Source of the DNA: Sphingomonas sp. KRR8 | Lineage (GTDB): Bacteria; Pseudomonadota; Alphaproteobacteria; Sphingomonadales; Sphingomonadaceae | Length of the DNA stretch: 64,000 nucleotides | NCBI RefSeq assembly: GCF_023559245.1 | Contig: NZ_CP097462.1 | Location: 620,001-684,000, forward strand | Reading direction: 5' to 3' | Part shown: positions 58,305 through 64,000 of the stretch, piece by piece | How positions within the stretch are numbered: position 1 is the stretch's first letter | Layout: each line of letters starts with the position of its first letter | The notes under the pieces: generated by a model | Database searches by the model: none | Seen by the model: only the letters and a program-made list of their open reading frames with translations | What the model was told of the DNA's origin: nothing | Made by a program: the position numbers and the translations under genes

Positions 58305-59588
58305 ATGGCGCGACAGCGGGTTAGCACCACTCCCCGCCCGCGCCAGCCTTTTTTGGCGGATCATCGAACCGTTCGGAGACCTGGCCTGCGCATCCTGATC
58401 CTCCTTGAGACCCTCACGACTGGTGGCGCCGAGCTGTTTGCAATCCGCCTCGCCAACGCGCTTGCCGCCGAACACGAGGTGCTGCTGGCGGTGATGCACG
58501 GAGAGTTGGTGGAGCAGCCGTTGCGGCAGGCGGTCAGCCCAGAAGTTCTCTTCGAGGCCCTGCACCTTCCTGCCAAGCGCTGGTGGTTCCGCGCGGACAC
58601 GGCCCTGCGACGTTTGCGTCTTGACCGATCCTTCCTGCGCGCTGCACAGCACCGCTGGCTAAGTCGTCTGGTCGCCGACTTTCGGCCTGACATCGTCCAT
58701 TCGCATCTGCTGAAGGCCGACTGGCTGGCACTTCAGACGCGCGCTCAGCAGGCTACTTCATTTCGGCACGTCCTCACCATGCACGGCGATTACGCGCCGT
58801 TCCTTGCCGGGCAGAGCGACCCCCAGATTCTGCACATCGGCGAGGTAGTTCGGTCGGTACTCGATCGGACGGACGGTGTGGTCGCCATCTGTGACGAACA
58901 TCGTCGCTTCTTACTGCAGATCGATCCGTCGCTCGAAGGCAAGGTCGAGACAATCGTGAACGGCTACCAAGCCAGCTCCGGAAGCCCTGTGCCCCCATTG
59001 CAGGCAGCGGAGTTCCGTTTCGGCATGGTCTCACGCGGCGTGCGGCTGAAAGGCTGGGACGTCGCGATCGAGGCCTTCGCTCTGCTTGGCCGGCCAGGAG
59101 CGACCCTTACCCTGGTAGGAGAAGGACCGCATCTCAACCAACTGCGAACGCGTCCCCTCCCCAGCAATGTGCACCTGGTGGGCGCGACTTCCGAACCGCT
59201 GGGCTACATTCGCCAGTTCGACGCCAGCCTGCTGCCCACCCTCTTCCCGCACGAGAGCCTGCCAACGGTCATCATCGAGTATCTGCTCTGCGGCAAGCCT
59301 GTCATTGCGACGGACGTCGGAGAGGTCAGGACGATGCTAACGGCGCCTGATGGTACGATGGCGGGCCGGTTGCTCGACTTCGCCCGGTCCACCGTCTCAC
59401 CGATCCAGCTTGCCGGCTTCATGGCCGAGCTCATGGACAATGCTGCCCTACGCCTCACCATGAGCCAGGCGGCCACGCAGGCTGCCAAACGCTTCGACAT
59501 GCGCCGGTGTGTTGAAGCCTATCTCACCCTTTACCGGCGGCTGATCGACGGCTCGCCGAGCACGCCCGCGACCAGGTCGAACCACTGA
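58305..59588 (+). CDS. Family 4 glycosyltransferase
   Basis: The protein is 427 aa from the ATG at 58305; a TTG (58269) would add 12 residues. The N-terminal Gly-rich turn LILLETLTTGGAELFAIRLA marks the GT-B acceptor domain. The donor domain carries TLVGEGPHLNQL and HESLPTVIIEYLLCGKPVIATDVGEV. Its 3' end overlaps the opposite-strand glycosyltransferase by 58 bp. No strong ribosome-binding site is seen. Confidence 0.85.
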   Translation: MARQRVSTTPRPRQPFLADHRTVRRPGLRILILLETLTTGGAELFAIRLANALAAEHEVLLAVMHGELVEQPLRQAVSPEVLFEALHLPAKRWWFRADTALRRLRLDRSFLRAAQHRWLSRLVADFRPDIVHSHLLKADWLALQTRAQQATSFRHVLTMHGDYAPFLAGQSDPQILHIGEVVRSVLDRTDGVVAICDEHRRFLLQIDPSLEGKVETIVNGYQASSGSPVPPLQAAEFRFGMVSRGVRLKGWDVAIEAFALLGRPGATLTLVGEGPHLNQLRTRPLPSNVHLVGATSEPLGYIRQFDASLLPTLFPHESLPTVIIEYLLCGKPVIATDVGEVRTMLTAPDGTMAGRLLDFARSTVSPIQLAGFMAELMDNAALRLTMSQAATQAAKRFDMRRCVEAYLTLYRRLIDGSPSTPATRSNH

Positions 59589-60805
59589 TTGCCGATTACC
59601 TCGCGGCTAAAGTCCTCCATTCGCATGCGCCCGGCAACGCCTGCCAACCGACGGGCAGTCGGATCGTCAATGAGCATGCCAAGAGTGTCCACCCAATTCC
59701 GGATGGCAGCGTCCTTTCCATGACCCTCCACCAGCAGAGGCATCAGGTGCCCGAATGGCGTTGGCTCGCACTGACGGATCGGACTGGCTGGCGTTTCAGT
59801 CGCTGGCGCGAGTATTTCTCGCGGCCCAGTCGGACAGTCCGCACTGACCACTGGTAGGCCGCAGATCATTGCTTCGCAGAGCGCAAGAGGAAACCCCTCC
59901 CAGTCGGACGGAAAGACGAAGAGGTCGGCCTGGGCCATCCACTGGAAGGGATTGGACCGAGCCCCGAGCAGATAAAGATCGAACTCTGGGGCCAGATCAT
60001 CCTCGCGCCACGCTGCCCATGTCTTCAGCCCCAGGGCTTGCGCGTGGTCGAACAAGGCCTCGCGCAGCTCACCGTCTCCCAGGATGATCAGTGTTGCTAG
60101 GCGCTGCTTTCGGAGCGCTGCGAAGATGTCGATCAACGCCCGCTGGTTCTTCTGCGGATGCAGCCGACCACTGGTCACGAGAACCGGCGCTTCCCCGAAC
60201 AGCGCCTGCTCATCCGGCTGCAGCGGCACGGCTGCGCCTGACCGAATGGTGTCATGATCGAAGAAGTTGTTGATGACCTGGATGCGTCCGGCGTCCAAAC
60301 CCAACCCAATCAGCTCACGGGCAATGTCCCGGCTGACGGTTACCACCCGATCGGCGCGCCGGTAGAGCCACGGCTGCAGCAGGCGATTCTGCAGGAAGCC
60401 CGACCAGCCCGACACTTCCCTGTCCCCCCGCTTCGAACCGTGCACAACCGCGATCGTCCGTTCAGCTCCCTTGCTCAGCAGGTTCACATAGTCCGCACCC
60501 GGCATGTGGCTGATGCAGAGCCGCGCGCCGCTCTCGCGCTTGATCCGCCGCATTGCCGCTACTCGCCGGGCGAAGTTCCCTGCCTTGTTGAGCAGGCCAC
60601 CACCACCGCCAACGTCCAGCGTGAGCAAGGGATTGCCGGTGGGGAACGGCTGGCCACCATCCCGGTTGAACGCGACGTCGACCACCCGATACCGTTCAGC
60701 GAGTAGTATCGAATGATCCTGGAACACGCGTTGTGCGCCGCCGACGCCAAGGTTGGGGATCAGCATCAGGATGTCGGCGGGAGGGACCGCTTCGGAGTGG
60801 GTCAC
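59531..60805 (-). CDS. Family 4 glycosyltransferase
   Basis: The protein is 424 aa from a GTG at 60805, placing the GT-B turn LMLIPNLGVGGAQRVF at the N-terminus; the frame is open to 60991 but that part overlaps the divergent gene and has no family match. The donor half has LVTSGRLHPQKNQRALIDIFA, LIILGDGELREAL and DWEGFPLALCEAMICGLPVVSADCPTGP. Its end overlaps the neighbour by 58 bp and its start is divergent from the gene at 60870. Confidence 0.85.
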   Translation of the reverse strand: MTHSEAVPPADILMLIPNLGVGGAQRVFQDHSILLAERYRVVDVAFNRDGGQPFPTGNPLLTLDVGGGGGLLNKAGNFARRVAAMRRIKRESGARLCISHMPGADYVNLLSKGAERTIAVVHGSKRGDREVSGWSGFLQNRLLQPWLYRRADRVVTVSRDIARELIGLGLDAGRIQVINNFFDHDTIRSGAAVPLQPDEQALFGEAPVLVTSGRLHPQKNQRALIDIFAALRKQRLATLIILGDGELREALFDHAQALGLKTWAAWREDDLAPEFDLYLLGARSNPFQWMAQADLFVFPSDWEGFPLALCEAMICGLPVVSADCPTGPREILAPATETPASPIRQCEPTPFGHLMPLLVEGHGKDAAIRNWVDTLGMLIDDPTARRLAGVAGRMRMEDFSREVIGNQWFDLVAGVLGEPSISRR

Positions 60806-60869
60806 GAGCGATCCGGCATGGCGATGCCTTGGGTTGCCATGCGCTCCTTGCGGACGCAAGGCGAATGGC

Positions 60870-62006
60870 GTGCCGAACGCCCATAAGCCCTTGATCGCAG
60901 TGCTGGACGGCAGCATCGCCGTCACCGGTGCGCTGAAGGCCGTCGCCGTCGGTGCGAATCTGCTTGCGGGCGAAACCCGCACGCTGCTCATCCTGCCCGA
61001 AGGTTCGCTGGTGAGCCCGTCGGATGTGCCAGCGTGTGTCGACCTAGTCTTCGCTCCGCTACCGATGCTGCGTCGATCGGTCGCCAGCCTGCTGACCTAC
61101 CTTCCCGCGACCCTGCGGTCGGCGCTCCACCTGAAGCGACTGCTAAAGGAACGGCAGGTTAAGACGCTGCAGGTAAACGACTTCTATCTCCTGCCTGGCT
61201 TCCTTGTTCGACCGCTCGGCTGGAAGGGGCGCATCGTCGCGATGCTGCGGATCGACACCAGGCGTTTCGGCTTGGCAGGGCGCTTATGGCTAAATGTTGC
61301 GAGGCGCTGGAGCGACCGCCTTTGCGCGGTTTCCCGCTTCATTGCGGATACAGTCGGCGGTGCACCGTCACCGATGGTACTCCTGAACCCCGTCGAGAAC
61401 GTCTCTCGACGGACTGACATCGACGGGCCACGGCCTCCGCGGCTTGTCTTCATCAGCAATTACATACGCGGCAAAGGGCAGGATACCGCCATCCGCGCAT
61501 TCCAGCGCGCCGCCGCTGACTTTCCAGACGCCGAACTTCATTTCCACGGCGGCGACATGGGCCTGGCGAAGAACGTGACTTACCGACGGGAACTCGAGGC
61601 ACTCGCAGCGTCCGGTGCCGGGGCGCAGCAGATTCGCTTTCACGACTTCACGACCGACACCGCAGCCATCCTTGATGGGGCTCGCGCTGCCCTCGTCCTG
61701 TCACACTCGGAAAGTTTTTCGCTGACTTGCCAAGAGGCGAGCGCACACGGTGTTCCGGTGATCGCCACCCGCTGCGGCGGTCCCGCCGAAATCGTAGAAG
61801 ATGGCGTCACGGGGTTCCTGATTGCAGTTGAGGATGACGAAGCTGCAGCCGACCGCATGCGGCGGTTGCTGAGAGATCCGGAGCTCGCTGAAGCGATGGG
61901 ACAGCGCGGGGCAGCGCTGATGCAAGAGCGCTTCAGCCCGGAACGCTGGGTACGTGAGGTCAGACCGCTGCTCGGCCTTCCTGATCCTGTTTCGCCAGCT
62001 CTCTAA
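60870..62006 (+). CDS. Family 4 glycosyltransferase
   Basis: The protein is 378 aa from the GTG at 60870 with AAGG upstream; the open frame back to 60753 is not supported. The acceptor half begins KPLIAVLDGSIAVTGALKAV. The donor half has LVFISNYIRGKGQDTAIRAF, ELHFHGGDMGLAKNV and SHSESFSLTCQEASAHGVPVIATRCGGP, a GT4 block with Glu-x-x-Ala. Its 3' end overlaps the following opposite-strand gene by 47 bp. Confidence 0.85.
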   Translation: MPNAHKPLIAVLDGSIAVTGALKAVAVGANLLAGETRTLLILPEGSLVSPSDVPACVDLVFAPLPMLRRSVASLLTYLPATLRSALHLKRLLKERQVKTLQVNDFYLLPGFLVRPLGWKGRIVAMLRIDTRRFGLAGRLWLNVARRWSDRLCAVSRFIADTVGGAPSPMVLLNPVENVSRRTDIDGPRPPRLVFISNYIRGKGQDTAIRAFQRAAADFPDAELHFHGGDMGLAKNVTYRRELEALAASGAGAQQIRFHDFTTDTAAILDGARAALVLSHSESFSLTCQEASAHGVPVIATRCGGPAEIVEDGVTGFLIAVEDDEAAADRMRRLLRDPELAEAMGQRGAALMQERFSPERWVREVRPLLGLPDPVSPAL

Positions 62007-63048
62007 AGAGCCTGATCAGGCGCGGCGCCTGGCTCGCTAGCGAGTAATGTTCAACCGCGCGATGCCGCCCGACTCCCCCCATCTGAATTCCCGAAGCGCG
62101 GTCGTCTAGGAGTCGGCGCAGCGCCTTCTCCCACTCGTCCTCCGTGGTCGCCAGCAATCCGGTGGTTCCATCCACGACAATCTGCTGGTTGACGCCGACA
62201 GGCGAGGCCACCGTAGGGAGCCCACAAGCCATGTACTGGATAAGTTTGTAGCCGCTCTTGCCTCGCTGAAACGGAGCATCGAGCAGCGGCATGATGCCAA
62301 TGGTAAAGCGCTGGACCTCGGCGATCTCGCTCGCCTCGGTCCAGTCGACAAGCTCAAGGCCTTGGAAGCGGTCCGCCTCCGCCGCCTTCCCGGCTCCGAC
62401 TGCCCGGATCCTTACGCCAGTCTCGCGGTGCAGGCGGGCGAGCAGCGGCAGTAGCGGGCGAACGTTCGCCCAAGTCGTCGGTGAGCCGATCCATCCGATG
62501 ACCGGTTGCTCAATCGCCCGAGCAGCCGGAACGTATCGGTCGGTGTCGACAACCGTCGGAACCACCATGCTCCGCTCGCACCAGAGTTGCGCATACTCAC
62601 GCAAATATTCGTTGCCGCAGGTGCAGGCGGCGGCACCCTGGATGAGAGGGCGAAGCTTGTCGGTCAGCAGACCTCGCACCAGCGATCGCGGATGGCCATC
62701 GTACGGCACGAAGAAAGCATCATCGTAGTCATAGACGACTGGGATTCCCCAGCGATGAACTAGCCCCTCGAACCATGCGGGCAACCAGGGGAACAGCTCC
62801 GCATAAACCCAGATGAGGTTGGCATCAGGTCGCCGCGAGAGAGTCTTCAGTCGCGCAAGATAGGAACTCAGGATCGCAACGCGGGAGGCTCGGCCGTTTC
62901 CAGTCAGGCTGCGGATGTACGCGTCATCCAGCAGCGGCTGATAATCGACTTCAATCCCTGCAGCCGCCAGCGCGGGCAGATATTGCAGCAGGCGTTGCCG
63001 GGTGCTCGCCGCTTCGCGATCATATTTCGTAAGCGCCAGAACCTTCAT
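61960..63048 (-). CDS. Family 4 glycosyltransferase
   Basis: The 362-aa protein has an acceptor half starting MKVLALTKYDREAASTRQRLLQYLPAL and a donor half with PVIGWIGSPTTWANVRPLLPLLA and YKLIQYMACGLPTVASPVGVN. It starts inside the stop of rmlD (four-base overlap), so it is cotranscribed with rmlB-rmlD. The GT4 acidic pair is less clear than in its neighbours. Confidence 0.8.
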   Translation of the reverse strand: MKVLALTKYDREAASTRQRLLQYLPALAAAGIEVDYQPLLDDAYIRSLTGNGRASRVAILSSYLARLKTLSRRPDANLIWVYAELFPWLPAWFEGLVHRWGIPVVYDYDDAFFVPYDGHPRSLVRGLLTDKLRPLIQGAAACTCGNEYLREYAQLWCERSMVVPTVVDTDRYVPAARAIEQPVIGWIGSPTTWANVRPLLPLLARLHRETGVRIRAVGAGKAAEADRFQGLELVDWTEASEIAEVQRFTIGIMPLLDAPFQRGKSGYKLIQYMACGLPTVASPVGVNQQIVVDGTTGLLATTEDEWEKALRRLLDDRASGIQMGGVGRHRAVEHYSLASQAPRLIRLFRELAKQDQEGRAAV

Positions 63049-63932
63049 TCGGCGCCGGCCAGCCTGCGGACAATGGTGTGCAGGGATCCCCGCCAGTCGG
63101 GCATGGCGAAGCCGGTGGCGGCTTCAAACCGGCCACAATCCAGTACCGAATAGCTGGGTCGAAGCGCCCGTGTCGGCCATTCGGATGAGAGAATGGGCCT
63201 GACCGCCGCATGAGGAAGGCCGCTGGCCGCTGCCTCCGCCATAATCGCCGTAGCCAGGTCGAACCAGGTCGCCTGTCCTGTTCCGGCGAGATGAAACGTG
63301 CGCCCAGTCAGATCCGCACAGCCCTGCCCCAGCAACTCGGCCGCTCGCAGGATCCCGCTGGCAAGGTCAAGGGAGCTGGTGGGGTTCCCACGCTGGTCTG
63401 CAACCGCGCTAAGGTCAGGCCGGCTTCGAGCGGCGGCAAGCATTGACGTCACGAAATTGCGCCCGAATGGGCTGATGACCCATGCGGTGCGAAGGATGAC
63501 GTGGGCGGGATTGGCTGCCCTCACGGCTTCCTCGCCAGCCAGCTTGCTCGCGCCATAGCTGTTGAGCGGCGCAGTCGGGCGGTCTTCGTCGATCGGCTTT
63601 TCGCCAGTGCCGTCGAAGACATAATCGGTCGAAATCTGGATGATCGGGGCCCCGACCTCGCGGGCGGCCTGTGCAGCTTCGCCAGCCGCGGCACCGTTGA
63701 TCCGTCGAGCCAACTCCGGCTCGTCCTCTGCCTGGTCGACCAGCGTGTAGGCCGCGGCGTTCACAACCAGGTCGGGGGACTGAGCAAGTATCGCAGTTCG
63801 CAGCGAACCTGGCTCGGTCATGTCTACCTTCGGGCGTCCGGTAGTGACGATTTGGATGTCAGGATGGCCAGCGGCCTGCTCGACCAGGCTGCGGACCAGT
63901 TGGCCCTTGCGGCCGGTCACCAGCAGCCTCAT
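63045..63932 (-). CDS. rmlD: dTDP-4-dehydrorhamnose reductase
   Basis: The 295-aa SDR-type enzyme completes dTDP-L-rhamnose. The N-terminal Rossmann block is LVTGRKGQLVRSLVE, and the catalytic region has STDYVFDGTGEKP and YGASKLAGEEAV (Tyr-x3-Lys). The ATG at 63932 overlaps the stop of the upstream rmlB; the frame is open for a further 19 unsupported codons. It precedes a glycosyltransferase gene. Confidence 0.93.
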   Translation of the reverse strand: MRLLVTGRKGQLVRSLVEQAAGHPDIQIVTTGRPKVDMTEPGSLRTAILAQSPDLVVNAAAYTLVDQAEDEPELARRINGAAAGEAAQAAREVGAPIIQISTDYVFDGTGEKPIDEDRPTAPLNSYGASKLAGEEAVRAANPAHVILRTAWVISPFGRNFVTSMLAAARSRPDLSAVADQRGNPTSSLDLASGILRAAELLGQGCADLTGRTFHLAGTGQATWFDLATAIMAEAAASGLPHAAVRPILSSEWPTRALRPSYSVLDCGRFEAATGFAMPDWRGSLHTIVRRLAGAE

Positions 63933-64000
63933 GCAGTCCGTCCCAGCCGCTCCCCAGCGTACTGCTCCCGCAGTGGCCGCCACCACCACTCATTGGCAAG
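63929..64000 (-). CDS. rmlB: dTDP-glucose 4,6-dehydratase RmlB, C-terminal end (truncated by window)
   Basis: Twenty-three codons and a stop are visible, reading LANEWWWRPLREQYAGERLG and three more residues. This fits the W-rich C-terminus of RmlB enzymes (WW...YxGERLG). The stop overlaps the rmlD ATG (ATGA). RmlB makes dTDP-4-oxo-6-deoxyglucose, the common precursor for rhamnose and for the FdtA-like branch encoded at 53.6-55.6 kb. The rest lies outside the window. Confidence 0.75.
   Translation of the reverse strand, partial: LANEWWWRPLREQYAGERLGRTA

Overview
The window is a chromosomal segment of a GC-rich alphaproteobacterium, most probably in the Sphingomonadales (Sphingomonas-like). 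Pointers are an Hfq with two Sm domains in one chain, a PEPxxWA-type PEP-CTERM protein, a fused IspD-IspF, the dusB-ntrY-ntrX-hfq-hflX order, lipA beside a COQ10-like gene, and two general-stress (EcfG-type) promoters. This placement is inferred from gene content and not from a marker-gene search.

Region 1 (1-23.1 kb) is a cell-surface/exopolysaccharide locus. It runs from the end of a polyprenyl-phosphate sugar transferase, through a WecG/TagA/CpsF glycosyltransferase interrupted by an in-frame TAA, a SleB-like cell-wall hydrolase, a PEP-CTERM protein, and a Wzx-like flippase with a Wzy/ligase-like protein. It continues with two related GH74-like beta-propeller proteins, a type I secretion ABC exporter plus membrane-fusion protein, three glycosyltransferases and a Gfo/Idh/MocA-SDR fusion enzyme. 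A glutaryl-CoA dehydrogenase sits between the two propeller genes. One propeller has a Tat-like signal; the other has no signal peptide, carries three Ig-like repeats and lies just upstream of the exporter, so it is the likely exporter substrate.

Region 2 (23.1-52.2 kb) is mostly housekeeping: tRNA-Ser(TGA); a lytic transglycosylase; a translationally coupled chain dac-tmk-holB-metG-tatD-MBL-retropepsin followed by a second retropepsin; DUF2147 and FadL-like proteins; mazG; and hflX-hfq-ntrX-ntrY-dusB on the minus strand. Then come ispDF, a CinA-C protein, COQ10-like and lipA, a glycine-zipper lipoprotein, carbonic anhydrase, an NYN-LOTUS protein, a stress-protein FMN-binding family member, mtgA, a hemerythrin protein and dnaE.

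Region 3 (52.2-64 kb) is a second glycan locus: ugd (UDP-glucuronate), an FdtA/FdtB/FdtC-like set for a dTDP-3-acetamido-3,6-dideoxyhexose, five glycosyltransferases, a PglK/MsbA-like ABC flippase, and rmlD with the last codons of rmlB at the right edge. RmlB supplies the 4-keto-6-deoxy sugar that the FdtA-like isomerase needs, so the two ends of this locus probably serve one pathway. Several genes here converge and overlap at their 3' ends.

No CRISPR array, insertion sequence, integrase or phage gene was seen. The most distinctive features are the pair of GH74-like propellers with two different export routes, the asymmetric tandem Hfq, the nonsense codon in the WecG-family gene, and the EcfG-type promoters.
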